Part shown: positions 44,225-53,143 of the stretch, one piece after another
Layout of the letters: each line of letters opens with the position of its first letter
Position numbering within the stretch: the first letter of the stretch is position 1
Assembly (NCBI RefSeq): GCF_003600835.1
Contig: NZ_NQYC01000001.1
Location: 3,262,001-3,326,000 of the forward strand
Reading direction: 5' to 3'
Length of the DNA: 64,000 nucleotides
DNA from: Bacillus sp. PK3_68
Lineage (GTDB): Bacteria > Bacillota > Bacilli > Bacillales > Domibacillaceae
Program-made: the position numbers and the translations under genes
The notes under the pieces: model-generated
Told to the model about the DNA's origin: nothing
Database searches by the model: none
The model's input: the letters and a program-made list of their open reading frames with translations, nothing else

Positions 44225-45154
44225 ATGCCTTGCTACTCAAGCGAGAAATTAAACGGACTAGTAATGGAAGCAAAGAAGTATACAGCACAAGGAAAAGTAG
44301 CCGATTATATCCCAGCACTAAAGAAAGAAAATCCCAATGATTTGTCGGCAGCTATCTTTCATCCCGACGGAAGGTGCATTTCTGCCGGGGATGTGGACCA
44401 AAAAATCACGTTGCAAAGCATTTCTAAAGTACTGACACTTGCGCTTGCCTTGATGGATTGCGGAGAAGAGCGTGTGTTTGAAAAGGTAGGCTATGAGCCC
44501 ACAGGGGACCCATTCAATTCTATAGTAAAATTAGAGCTGTATAACCCTTCAAAACCGCTCAATCCGATGATCAATGCTGGAGCATTAGCTGTGACAAGCA
44601 TGATCAAGGGGCCCTCGATTGAAGCTCGTCTTGCCCGTATTCTTAGTTTTGTTCAAAAATTAACCGGGGACCAGGAAATGAGCTACTCCAAAGAAGTGGC
44701 ACAGTCGGAATTCGATACGGCGGATCTTAACCGGGCGTTATGCTACTTTATGAGAGAGCACCAAATTATTGAGGAAGAAGTAGAGGGACTTTTAGAGCTT
44801 TATACGAAGCAGTGTGCAATTGAAATGACCTGCCTGGACCTCGCGAGAATAGGACTCATTTTTGCCATGAACGGGGTGGACCCTCTTACAAAAGAGCAGT
44901 TAATCCCTAAAGACATCGTCCGGATATGTAAAACATTTATGGTTACCTGCGGAATGTATAATGCGGCTGGAGAATTTGCTGTCAGAATCGGCATTCCGGC
45001 TAAGAGCGGCGTTTCCGGTGGAATTATGGGAGCGGTGCCTAATCGATTTGGCATTGGGATATTTGGTCCCGCCCTTGATGAAAAAGGAAATAGCATAGCG
45101 GGACTGAAATTGTTGGAAATGCTTTCTGAACAGTATTCTTTAAGTATATTTTAA
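44225..45154 (+). CDS. glsA: Glutaminase (serine-dependent, GlsA family)
   Basis: ATG 44225 fits the usual family N-terminus; an in-frame ATG at 44213 is possible too, and neither has a strong site (GGTGA precedes 44225). The 309-residue protein has the beta-lactamase-like catalytic S-x-x-K in [27 protein letters not shown] and [13 protein letters not shown]. It hydrolyses glutamine to glutamate and ammonia in the cytoplasm. No glutamine transporter follows, unlike in the B. subtilis glsA-glnT pair. Confidence 0.9.
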   Translation: MPCYSSEKLNGLVMEAKKYTAQGKVADYIPALKKENPNDLSAAIFHPDGRCISAGDVDQKITLQSISKVLTLALALMDCGEERVFEKVGYEPTGDPFNSIVKLELYNPSKPLNPMINAGALAVTSMIKGPSIEARLARILSFVQKLTGDQEMSYSKEVAQSEFDTADLNRALCYFMREHQIIEEEVEGLLELYTKQCAIEMTCLDLARIGLIFAMNGVDPLTKEQLIPKDIVRICKTFMVTCGMYNAAGEFAVRIGIPAKSGVSGGIMGAVPNRFGIGIFGPALDEKGNSIAGLKLLEMLSEQYSLSIF

Positions 45155-45185
45155 TGTAAAAGGCGACAAAGCTTTTCATTCTTTT

Positions 45186-46124
45186 TTAAGAAGACATCCA
45201 TTGCCCTCCGTTCACATGAAGAGTTTGGCCTGTTACAAAGCGGGAGTCATCTGAAGCCAGGTACACGTAAGTGGGGGCAAGTTCAAACGGCTGGCCTTGG
45301 CGGTCCATCGGATTACCCGCTAATGAGACTTGATCGGCAGAGAAGCTGGATGGAATAAGAGGGGTCCATATCCGGCCAGGGGCGACTGCATTTACACGTA
45401 TGCCTTCTTCGACTAAGCTGTTTGCTAAGGCCCGGGTGAAACCAACGATTGCTGCTTTAGTCGCTGTATAATCAATCAATTGCTTGTTGCCATCATAGGC
45501 TACTACAGAAGCTGTATTAATGATAGAACTGCCTGCTTTTAGATGGGGCAGCGCCGCTCGTGTCGTGTAAAAATGAGAATAGATGTTTACTTTAAACGTA
45601 TCATCGAACTGTTCATCAGTGATGTCAAGCAGGCTGAGTTGTTGAAACTGAATACCGACATGGTTACAGAGAATATCCATTTTTCCAAAGGCTTGAACCG
45701 TTTTTTCTACGATACTAACACAGTGTTGTTTTTTTCTTACATCTCCAGGCAACAATAAACAGCGTCTGCCAAGCTCCTCCACTCTTAGTTTCGTCCGATT
45801 GGCATCCTCATGTTCATCTAGGTAAGAAATAGCTACATTGGCGCCTTCTTTAGCGAAAGCAATAGCCACAGCAGCTCCAATCCCGCTGTCACCGCCTGTG
45901 ATAAGCGCCGCCTTTCCTGTTAATTTTCCGCTTCCTTTGTAATTAGGATTTTCGATAATAGGTCTCGGCACCATGAATTTTTCTACGCCAGGCTGGTGAA
46001 ACTGGCGTTGTTCTGGAACGGTAACAGCGATTTCTTCGTAACGTGTTATTTTTCCATAGTTAGGATGCATTGGATATCGCTGTGAAGCTTGCCTTTTCTT
46101 TTTGTCATCAGCTGAATGGGTCAT
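45186..46124 (-). CDS. Short-chain dehydrogenase/reductase (YdaD/YhdF-like, general-stress type)
   Basis: ATG 46124 has GAGGAGG 7 bases upstream; a TTG two codons earlier is less likely. The 312-residue protein has a long N-terminal extension before the Rossmann motif [19 protein letters not shown]. The catalytic YTATK and [10 protein letters not shown] are present, as is the family end [10 protein letters not shown]. The usual NNAG motif reads NHVG. Relatives such as GSP39 (YdaD) are sigma-B-dependent in B. subtilis, but I could not find a sigma-B promoter here. The substrate is unknown. Confidence 0.85.
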   Translation of the reverse strand: MTHSADDKKKRQASQRYPMHPNYGKITRYEEIAVTVPEQRQFHQPGVEKFMVPRPIIENPNYKGSGKLTGKAALITGGDSGIGAAVAIAFAKEGANVAISYLDEHEDANRTKLRVEELGRRCLLLPGDVRKKQHCVSIVEKTVQAFGKMDILCNHVGIQFQQLSLLDITDEQFDDTFKVNIYSHFYTTRAALPHLKAGSSIINTASVVAYDGNKQLIDYTATKAAIVGFTRALANSLVEEGIRVNAVAPGRIWTPLIPSSFSADQVSLAGNPMDRQGQPFELAPTYVYLASDDSRFVTGQTLHVNGGQWMSS

Positions 46125-46279
46125 GATCAAGCCTCCTCTTCAAATAATATCAAATTACATTATGTTAAAAAGGACAATTCAATGACTTTAATAGGGTTTT
46201 TTCAGCAGCTAAAGACGGTTCTATTTTAAAGGGAGTTGAATAATTTAAAGAAGATAAGACAGTCTGAGGAGGTGGCACC

Positions 46280-46450
46280 ATGAGATATTATGTTAGTCCC
46301 CAAGTAAGATTATTATTAGTGAACCAATCGCAAGAAAAAGTGCAAGTCCTCTATGCATCGAATCCACATGCTTGGCAAATGCCTATGATAGGACCTCGTC
46401 CTCCTTATTATTGTCATCCGAAATATCAGGCCTATTATCCGGTTCTATAA
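46280..46450 (+). CDS. Small Tyr/Pro-rich protein (56 residues)
   Basis: ATG 46280 lies behind an excellent GAGGAGGTGGCACC site. The product starts MRYYVSPQVRLLLVNQ and ends with an aromatic and proline-rich tail (GPRPPYYCHPKYQAYYPVL). It has no membrane segment. The composition is like small spore-coat or cell-surface proteins of Bacilli, but I recognise no family. It is divergent from the short-chain dehydrogenase and alone in its transcript. Confidence 0.6.
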   Translation: MRYYVSPQVRLLLVNQSQEKVQVLYASNPHAWQMPMIGPRPPYYCHPKYQAYYPVL

Positions 46451-46888
46451 TTAGATTTCCCATTTCGAAACAGTGGAAGGAGATACAGCAGATTCCATTC
46501 GCATGTATAGTTATTTTTTAAACAAAGGCTCTGTTAAAGAGAAAGGTTGTTTTTTAATAGTCGATTGGAGCGATAGGCGGTGACTCCGAAGGGAAAAGCG
46601 TCCGCCGGCAGAGGCAATCAACAACTGAGTATACTGCGGCCTAAATAGGGGAAAGTTGTTTTTCACAAGACGGAACAAGCGAAGTTACATTGGATAGGTA
46701 AAGCCATTGTCAAAAAATCGTCATTCAATTCTAGAACAAGGTCACATATCAGTCTTTTTATAAAAGAGTTAAATGGGGCAATTTTTCCCGGTTCATAGTC
46801 GGGGAGAGGGGGCTCCAAGGAAGAAACTTTTTGCCCCCTTTTTATTTGCACGGTCTTACGGGGATCGTTCTTTTTGTGATAATTTTCT
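46451..46888. other. Intergenic region with a decayed repeat and a terminator-like stem
   Basis: This region of 438 bases has no convincing gene. It contains a fragment resembling a Bacillus-type GC-rich interspersed repeat (46561-46620) and a stem AGGGGGC/GCCCCCT (46807-46839) followed by TTTTATTT on the plus strand, a possible terminator. Confidence 0.5.
46561..46620 (+). repeat. Fragment of a Bacillaceae interspersed GC-rich repeat
   Basis: CGATTGGAGCGATAGGCGG, then GACTCC and AAAGCGTCCGCCGGCAGAGG, resemble the common dispersed repeat of many Bacillus genomes (GGAGCGG-AAGGCGG-GACTCC-...-AAGCGTCCGCC), but in shortened form. It is GC-richer than its surroundings. Identification is from memory of that repeat's shape. 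Confidence 0.45.
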
Positions 46889-48142
46889 CTATTTCAGCGG
46901 TACAAGCGCCCGGGTTTGATCAATGTATACAAAGGCATTATAACGGTCGCTAATTTTAGAAGGAACGTAATTGCCATAGGCTTCGTATTCAGGATGATAG
47001 ACAACACCGATCGCCCTATGGCCAATCCAGCTGTCAAACAGATGACGGTTTTGCTCATTAAAAATTAAACATTTATTGTAAGCTCCTGCTTGATGAAGGA
47101 CATCTTCCCAAGAGTTTCTTTGAGCGGGCGGCACTTCCATCCTTTGAAATGGAAACCCCCATTCTTCTGCAGCGATCACAGTGCCATGATGAGTGCCAAA
47201 TCCAATGGCGTAGACATCTTCCGGTTCATTTTGTTCACGAATGAGCTGACCGACGTTAATCATTCCTTCATTCTTCATGTCTGTAGCAGAAGCATCTCCG
47301 ATATGGGTATTATGTTCCCAGACAATAATTTTTGTATTTTCTCCGTAGTAACTTCGTAATTCATTAATCGCTTCTACCATATGTTCATCACGAATATTCC
47401 AGGAAAGAGAATCATCTCGTACCATGGCACGGTAATATTCTTCGGCATTTTTGGCAACTAGTGCATTCACTTTTAAGTTGAGGTCTGCTTCTTCTTTCCC
47501 CTTATAATGCTTTTCATGTGTCCGTATAGATGCCAGCAGCCTTGATACTTCCTCTACACATACATCAGAAATATTTAAAGTGGAGATTGCGTAGTTTTCC
47601 GGCTGGCGATTGAAAGGCTCAAAGCAAGAAAAAGCTTTTCTTGCCAGCGTCAAATCTACACCGGCAGTTTCTGTCCGTGATAAATAACTCAGCACTTCCT
47701 CCATGGACTCCCATAAGCTATAGACATCAATCCCGTAGAAACCTACTTTCTTCTCTGTCGGCCTTGGTTCATTATGGGCACGCAGCCATTCGATGAGAGA
47801 GACGATTTCTTGATTTGCCCACATCCAGGTTGGCCAACGGTCAAAGGCGTGCAACACCTCTTTGGCTTCTTTCTTCTCCTTCTCATAGCCTTTAATATAA
47901 CGATTCACTTGCTGGGCTGATGGCCAGTCTCCCTCCACCGTGATCACTGAAAATCCCTTTTCCTCAATAAGCTGTTTTGACAGAGCAGCCCGCACGGAAT
48001 AAAACTCAGAAGTTCCATGGCTCGCCTCTCCTAAAAGAACAATCTTGGCATCCCCAATTTCCTCAATAAGCCTAGTTAAATCTTCATTCGTTTCAAAGGG
48101 GAAGGCATATTTTTTTACCGCACTGACAAGAGGTTGATTCAT
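46889..48142 (-). CDS. Erythromycin esterase-like protein
   Basis: The 417-residue protein has the EreA/EreB-like order: LLGEASHGTSEFYSVRAALS with the catalytic His and Glu, VEGDWPSAQQVNRYI, and WEHNTHIGDASATDM. AAAGGAG precedes ATG. Many chromosomal members in Bacillus do not give macrolide resistance and their true substrates are unknown. It diverges from a TetM-like GTPase gene; the two share a 187-base intergenic region. Confidence 0.85.
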   Translation of the reverse strand: MNQPLVSAVKKYAFPFETNEDLTRLIEEIGDAKIVLLGEASHGTSEFYSVRAALSKQLIEEKGFSVITVEGDWPSAQQVNRYIKGYEKEKKEAKEVLHAFDRWPTWMWANQEIVSLIEWLRAHNEPRPTEKKVGFYGIDVYSLWESMEEVLSYLSRTETAGVDLTLARKAFSCFEPFNRQPENYAISTLNISDVCVEEVSRLLASIRTHEKHYKGKEEADLNLKVNALVAKNAEEYYRAMVRDDSLSWNIRDEHMVEAINELRSYYGENTKIIVWEHNTHIGDASATDMKNEGMINVGQLIREQNEPEDVYAIGFGTHHGTVIAAEEWGFPFQRMEVPPAQRNSWEDVLHQAGAYNKCLIFNEQNRHLFDSWIGHRAIGVVYHPEYEAYGNYVPSKISDRYNAFVYIDQTRALVPLK

Positions 48143-48329
48143 CAGAAAAGCTCCTTTTCATGAGAAATTGATGGACATGTTCTATTTATTATGCACCTTT
48201 ACAGGGACAATACCCACTATGCAAAGAAAGCGAACAAGTTCTACAAAATTACAGAGGAAGACAGTTAGAAGGAAAGATTTTTGATATAATGCTTTGTATG
48301 TTTCGAAGAAATGTAACAGAGGTGCTAGG

Positions 48330-50273
48330 ATGAATAAAACAATCGGTATATTTGCACATGTGGATGCTGGCAAGACGACCTTTTCTGAACAGCTTCTTTA
48401 CCATACAAATAGCATTAAACAAAGAGGGAGAGTAGACCATAAGGATACTTTTTTGGATAATCATGAAATTGAGAAACAGCGAGGCATTACAGTGTTTGCG
48501 GATCAAGGGGTTATGGATTATCGCGATTCTACTTATTATTTGATTGATAACCCGGGCCACGTCGATTTTTCTCCAGAAATGGAACGGTCGATTCAAGTGT
48601 TGGACTATGCCATTATTATCATCAGTGCTGTCGAAGGAGTGGAAGGTCATACGGAAACAATCTGGCAGCTGCTGAAAAAACATAGCATTCCTGTATTTTT
48701 CTTTATCAATAAAATAGATCGTATCGGAGCCGATGTTGAAAGAGTGTTAGATGAAATTCGAGCGGAGCTGTCAAAGGACATTGTTAATCTGACAGAGGGG
48801 TTTAACAAAGGTGAAATGAGCGAGGCCATGATTGAATTTATCGCTGAGCGGGATGAAGCTTTGTTGGAGCAATATATAAACGGCAGCTACGAAAAAGATG
48901 TATGGCTTCATACTATGATTAAATTGATTAAGAAAAGAGAAATATTTCCATGCGCCAGCGGCTCAGCACTTCAAGACATTGGTATATCCTCCTTTTTGGA
49001 AAAGCTGGACGAGCTAACTGTCACCCATTATTCAAATGATCAGGCTTTTGCCGGCCGTGTTTATAAAGTAAAGCATGATCATAATGGAACAAGAATTACT
49101 TTCATGAAATTGCTAAGTGGTACATTGCATGTCCGTGACGAAGTACATTACGGAAATGGAATAATTGAAAAAGTAACTCAAATAAGAAAATACAATGGAA
49201 GCAAGTTTCATACAGCTGACCAGGCCGGGGCAGGGGAGCTGTTTGCTGTTACTGGATTGTCAGAGGCGCGTGCCGGCGATGGAATGGGTGTCTTACAAGA
49301 AAAAGCTGTGTATGAGATGGTCCCGACTTTAAAGTCCAAAGTGGTCATTGATCCTTCTATTCATGTAAAAGAAGCTCTGCGTTGCTTTCACATGCTGGAT
49401 ATTGAGGATCCCGCTTTGAACGTTACGTGGGAGGAGAATGTTCAGGAAATCCATATTCACGTAATGGGCGCTATTCAACTCGAAATTTTAAAGCAAGTAG
49501 TAAAGGAACGTTTTCAACTGGACGTGGCTTTCGGAGACCCGGAAATCATTTATAAGGAAACAATTGATTCGACCGTCAACGGATATGGCCATTTTGAACC
49601 ATTAGGACACTATGCAGAGGTTCATTTAAAACTTGAGCCTGCCGAAAGAAATAGCGGGATTGCATTTGAAAATGCTTGTCATATGAATGATCTGGCAGTA
49701 GGACACCAGAACTTAGTCCGCCATCACATTTTTGAGAAAGAACATAGAGGTCTGTTAACGGGCTCTACGCTAACGGATATGAAAGTTACCCTTCTTACCG
49801 GACGTGCCCATAACAAGCACACTTCGGGGGGCGACTTTAGAGAAGCAACTTACCGGGCGCTGAGACAAGGATTAGAAAAGGCAGAAAACATTCTATTGGA
49901 GCCGTATTACCATTTTAAAATTAAAGTGGAAATGGATCAGATGGGCAAAGTGCTTGCTGATATTCAGACGGCCCACGGCAGTTTTGATCCGCCACAAACA
50001 GAGGGGAATAAAGCGCTTTTGACCGGCAAAGCACCGGTAGCAACCTTTATGAATTACAGTACAGAGCTTGCTGCTTTTACACAAGGAAAGGGCGTGATGA
50101 ATATGATAGTTGGAGGCTATTACCGTTGTCATAACGAAGAAGAGGTCATTAAACGAATCGGGTATAATAAGAATGCTGATCCTGAATATAGTTCGTCCTC
50201 CATCTTTTGTTCAAAAGGGCAGGGTTACACGGTTGCTTGGGATGAGGCAGAAGCAAAAATGCATGGTCTCTAA
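48330..50273 (+). CDS. TetM/TetP-like ribosomal protection GTPase (EF-G paralogue)
   Basis: ATG 48330 follows AGAGGTGCTAGG; the frame opens earlier. The 647-residue protein has the EF-G-type GTPase: G1 AHVDAGKTT, G2 EIEKQRGIT, G3 DNPGHVDF, G4 NKIDR. Domains II to V follow, with GRAHNKHTSGGDFREATYRA in domain IV. It is as long as TetM and shorter than EF-G (about 690), and is like the chromosomal paralogues of spore formers, not mobile tet genes. It may remove antibiotics from or rescue ribosomes; tetracycline resistance is not proven. No leader-peptide attenuator is obvious and there are no mobile-element flanks. Confidence 0.83.
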   Translation: MNKTIGIFAHVDAGKTTFSEQLLYHTNSIKQRGRVDHKDTFLDNHEIEKQRGITVFADQGVMDYRDSTYYLIDNPGHVDFSPEMERSIQVLDYAIIIISAVEGVEGHTETIWQLLKKHSIPVFFFINKIDRIGADVERVLDEIRAELSKDIVNLTEGFNKGEMSEAMIEFIAERDEALLEQYINGSYEKDVWLHTMIKLIKKREIFPCASGSALQDIGISSFLEKLDELTVTHYSNDQAFAGRVYKVKHDHNGTRITFMKLLSGTLHVRDEVHYGNGIIEKVTQIRKYNGSKFHTADQAGAGELFAVTGLSEARAGDGMGVLQEKAVYEMVPTLKSKVVIDPSIHVKEALRCFHMLDIEDPALNVTWEENVQEIHIHVMGAIQLEILKQVVKERFQLDVAFGDPEIIYKETIDSTVNGYGHFEPLGHYAEVHLKLEPAERNSGIAFENACHMNDLAVGHQNLVRHHIFEKEHRGLLTGSTLTDMKVTLLTGRAHNKHTSGGDFREATYRALRQGLEKAENILLEPYYHFKIKVEMDQMGKVLADIQTAHGSFDPPQTEGNKALLTGKAPVATFMNYSTELAAFTQGKGVMNMIVGGYYRCHNEEEVIKRIGYNKNADPEYSSSSIFCSKGQGYTVAWDEAEAKMHGL

Positions 50274-50348
50274 TATATTCTGCCGTTTAAAAAAAGAAAA
50301 AAAGGAAAGAGTGTTAGGGAAAAAGTAAACAATAGCAGGAGTGAAAGC

Positions 50349-50690
50349 ATGAAAGGAAAAATGGCGGATCTAGGCTACAAAGAATTTGAATTGGAAGTAT
50401 CCTATGGAAAAAATAAAGAGTATGAAGCAGAAATTGAACAAGATAAAAAGAGTCACACATTTGAAGTGAAAATTGAAGATGAATTAAATGGTGTGGAGGT
50501 AGAGGGGGAAGAGGCGTTTAGACTTCTCTATCCATGTTTAAAGAAGCTGGAGATTAAGCATAGAACACCTAAACGGCAAGCAATTAGAAAAGCACTTGGC
50601 GCTTTCGGCTTGCCTGCCGGCTATAAAAAATTTGAAATTGAGATTGTGTTTAAAGATGGGAGCAAATTAGAAATAGAAGATGAGAGATAA
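50349..50690 (+). CDS. YusW-like domain protein
   Basis: The 113-residue charged protein begins near MADLGYKEFELEVSYGKNKE and repeats the strand pattern FEIEIVFKDGSKLEIE at its end. In between are GVEVEGEEAFRLLYPCLKKL, typical of the YusW family, usually a lipoprotein with one or two such domains. Here there is no signal peptide, so it should be cytoplasmic. The function is unknown. It shares a bidirectional terminator with mntH. Confidence 0.65.
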   Translation: MKGKMADLGYKEFELEVSYGKNKEYEAEIEQDKKSHTFEVKIEDELNGVEVEGEEAFRLLYPCLKKLEIKHRTPKRQAIRKALGAFGLPAGYKKFEIEIVFKDGSKLEIEDER

Positions 50691-50719
50691 AATAGCTTAT
50701 TTGCCATCAGTCCTATATG

Positions 50720-50766
50720 AAAAGCCCTTTCGCGCGGCTATCTGCTGCCACCCGAAAGGGCTTTTT
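50720..50766. terminator. Bidirectional terminator overlapping the 3' end of mntH
   Basis: A perfect 13-bp stem AAAAGCCCTTTCG/CGAAAGGGCTTTT has A and T flanks. The right arm and loop lie inside the last codons of the converging mntH gene (stop at 50738). Confidence 0.9.
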
Positions 50767-52057
50767 GTTTCTTAGGATCCCCTAGCGTTTCCACTAACAA
50801 GAAGAGGTTGAGAATAATAACGAGTGTAGCAATTCCCCAAGCAACAATAGTTGTAATCTTATGGTTAACAAGCCCTCCCATGATGTTTCGGTTACTGGTA
50901 AACAAAATGAGCGGAATGAGGGCAAACGCAATTCCAAATGAAAGGATAACCTGGCTCATGACGAGGGCCCCTGTAGGATTTACGCCTGAGATAATAATGA
51001 CAAGCGGGGGAATGATTGTAATCATTCTTCGCAAATAGAGATTGATATGCTTGCGGATAAACCCTTGCATAACTACATCTCCAGTCATTGTGCCAACTGC
51101 CGAGCTGGACAAGCCGGCAATTAACAAACCAAGACCAAAAGAAATACCAGCTGCTGGACCGATATAATCATGGAATCCCTGGAATGCTACATCTAAGTCT
51201 TCTACAACCATTCCTTTTTTAGAAAACAAAGCTGCAGCCACAATTAGCATACACATGTTAATGGCTCCTGCCACAATCATAGCAATGACAATATCAACAA
51301 ATTCAAACTTAAATATTTTGCGTTTTTCTGCTTCATCTCTGCCGACAACCCGATTTTGTGTAAGTGATGAGTGGAGATAAATCGCATGTGGCATCACGGT
51401 GGCGCCAAGAATGCCAGCAGCCAATACAATCGAGTCTACTCCTTCAAATTTAGGGATAAGCATGCCGCCCAACACTTCACTGATATCCGGCTTAGCTAAA
51501 AAGGTCTGAAAAGCAAAAGCAAGCACAACGATCAGGACCATAGCAGCAATCCCTGTCTCAAGTGGCCGATATCCCCGGCGCTGTAATTCTAATATAGCAA
51601 AGGAACCTATCGCTGTAATAATGGCGGCTGGCACCATCGGAATATGAAAAAGCAAATACAATCCTAAGGCAGCGCCAATGAATTCAGCGAGATCGGTTGC
51701 AATGATGACAAGTTCACTTTGTATCCATAAAAAAATCGAAACCCCTTTCGGAAAGCGGTCACGTGCCACTTCAGGCAGGTTCTTTCCAGTGGCGATTCCG
51801 AGTTTAGCGGATAGAGATTGGATAAGAACAGCCATCAAATTGGAAACAGCGATGACCCATAATAACAGATAACCGTATTTTGAGCCTGCTGTAATGTTTG
51901 TTGCGAAGTTTCCCGGGTCAATATAAGCAACGGCAGCAATAAATGCCGGACCGAGAAAGGGAAGTATTTTATTAATTCCTTTTGCCTCACCTCTTAGGAC
52001 AGCTTCGGCAGATTGGGTCGTTTTATTTACCTTTAGATTGCTTTCTTTGTAAGCCAA
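50738..52057 (-). CDS. mntH: NRAMP-family manganese transporter
   Basis: TTG start at 52057 with GGGAGGAAAG upstream. The 439-residue protein has eleven membrane segments and the NRAMP motifs AAVAYIDPGNFATNI (TM1, DPGN metal ligands) and TVMPHAIYLHSSL (TM6, MPH). It imports Mn2+ with protons. A candidate MntR box lies 44-58 bases upstream, so it is expected to be repressed when Mn is plentiful, the opposite of the riboswitch unit at 17.3 kb. Confidence 0.93.
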   Translation of the reverse strand: MAYKESNLKVNKTTQSAEAVLRGEAKGINKILPFLGPAFIAAVAYIDPGNFATNITAGSKYGYLLLWVIAVSNLMAVLIQSLSAKLGIATGKNLPEVARDRFPKGVSIFLWIQSELVIIATDLAEFIGAALGLYLLFHIPMVPAAIITAIGSFAILELQRRGYRPLETGIAAMVLIVVLAFAFQTFLAKPDISEVLGGMLIPKFEGVDSIVLAAGILGATVMPHAIYLHSSLTQNRVVGRDEAEKRKIFKFEFVDIVIAMIVAGAINMCMLIVAAALFSKKGMVVEDLDVAFQGFHDYIGPAAGISFGLGLLIAGLSSSAVGTMTGDVVMQGFIRKHINLYLRRMITIIPPLVIIISGVNPTGALVMSQVILSFGIAFALIPLILFTSNRNIMGGLVNHKITTIVAWGIATLVIILNLFLLVETLGDPKKQKALSGGSR

Positions 52058-52100
52058 TTTTTCTTTCCTCCCTGCCTAATTGTAAGTGGATAGCAATAAA

Positions 52101-52115
52101 GTTGCCTTAAGTAAA
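52101..52115 (-). promoter_or_regulatory. Candidate MntR operator upstream of mntH
   Basis: GTTGCCTTAAGTAAA (plus strand) matches the left half and centre of the known MntR site type (TTTGCCTTAAGGAAA-like, with central TTAA). It lies between a CATAAT -10-like element at about 52126 and the mntH start, where repressor binding would block transcription. Confidence 0.65.
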
Positions 52116-52252
52116 AATAATTATGTCTATTTTATGCAATAAATGCAGAAATGTAAATTATTTTTATTTCTAAATGATTAGCTGAATAAAACAGCTTCCG
52201 CTTTGCCATAGTAGAGGCATACAGTTATTTGATAGAGGAGGGGACCTTTCTG

Positions 52253-52519
52253 ATGGATCACACGAAAGCCAGCTGGAAAAATGAAAATGTTATTTCTCAA
52301 TTGCACAATTCCATAGACAATGTCATAGCGGCAATGGGCCAGGCACAATCAAACCCTACAGAGCAGGCCATCCGGCAAGCGCGCAATACGATTGACCAGG
52401 CAGGCAGCGCTCTAGCGAATGCTCTTGAAAAAAGTGAGCATTTAGAGCCCATTCATAGGCTGCAGGAGCAGCTAAATCGGAATAAGCAGCAGCTGGAACA
52501 GCTAGAGTCTAATAAGTAA
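52253..52519 (+). CDS. Hypothetical small coiled-coil protein
   Basis: ATG 52253 is chosen because GAGGAGGGGACC lies before it. The 88-residue protein is almost all helix: VISQLHNSIDNVIAAMGQAQ, then an Asn/Gln/Ala-rich middle and a leucine heptad end (LHRLQEQLNRNKQQLEQLES-like). I recognise no family. It is probably a soluble dimeric coiled coil. It is divergent from mntH but lies on the far side of the promoter region, and has its own terminator. Confidence 0.6.
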   Translation: MDHTKASWKNENVISQLHNSIDNVIAAMGQAQSNPTEQAIRQARNTIDQAGSALANALEKSEHLEPIHRLQEQLNRNKQQLEQLESNK

Positions 52520-52548
52520 TAGAAAAAGCTGATCTAGCGGTAATAAAA

Positions 52549-52582
52549 AGGACGGTTTTACCTTTATTGGGAAACCGTCCTT
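52549..52582. terminator. Bidirectional terminator
   Basis: AAGGACGGTTT/AAACCGTCCTT with a 12-base loop and A/T-rich flanks, between the coiled-coil gene and the converging cupin gene. Confidence 0.85.
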
Positions 52583-52590
52583 ATATTTTA

Positions 52591-53103
52591 TTATGGGATT
52601 TTCTCGTAGGCCAACTTCATAATAATATCCTGGTGCTGAGGATATTTTTGCAAAAGCATATTTTGGGTAAATAATTCAAAGTCTTCAAATTCGAAACCCG
52701 GAGAAACCATGCAGCCGACTAAAGAAAAAGCATCTTTCTGATTAACAGAAGAGCCAAAAATTGAATTTTTTGGAACGAGTGCCTGGGGGATTTCTCCCTT
52801 TTCTAGATCAATGCCTAATTGAATTTCTTCATATTCTCCATCTTCATGAATGACATGAATCGTCAAAGGGCTCCCAGCGTGAAAATACCATAATTCATCC
52901 GATTTAAGACGGTGAAAATGGGAAACGGCATTGGACGTTAATAAAAAATAAATGCTTGTATAAAGCTTTCGCTGACCTCTAAATGCTGCTTGGAGCTCTT
53001 TAGCGGATATTTGCTCTTCGGATGCAAATGTCCTTTTGTAATACCCTCCCTCAGGATGGGGAGACAGCCCAAGCTTTGAAATTAACGATTGTATTGTACT
53101 CAT
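52591..53103 (-). CDS. Cupin domain protein, DUF985 family
   Basis: ATG 53103 (AAGGAGG upstream at a rather long 12-base distance) gives 170 residues. The DUF985 pattern LGLSPHPEGGYYKRTFAS is followed by IYFLLTSNAVSHFHRLKSDE and LWYFHAGSPLTIHVI, and VSPGFEFEDFELF near the end. This is a double-stranded beta-helix with possible metal ligands His and Glu. Functions reported in the family are few; substrate unknown. It lies 40 bases downstream of the nucleoside transporter, so co-transcription is possible. Confidence 0.75.
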   Translation of the reverse strand: MSTIQSLISKLGLSPHPEGGYYKRTFASEEQISAKELQAAFRGQRKLYTSIYFLLTSNAVSHFHRLKSDELWYFHAGSPLTIHVIHEDGEYEEIQLGIDLEKGEIPQALVPKNSIFGSSVNQKDAFSLVGCMVSPGFEFEDFELFTQNMLLQKYPQHQDIIMKLAYEKIP

Positions 53104-53143
53104 ATGAATGATAAACCTCCTTATATATTCCACTCCTTTTTAA

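Noticed and set aside
46663-46851. 62-codon minus-strand frame
   Set aside because: It lies in a region with a repeat fragment and a terminator-like stem and has no site.
48294-48330. Leader-peptide attenuator for the TetM-like gene
   Set aside because: No short Met-Lys peptide followed by stacked stems, as in mobile tetM, can be seen.
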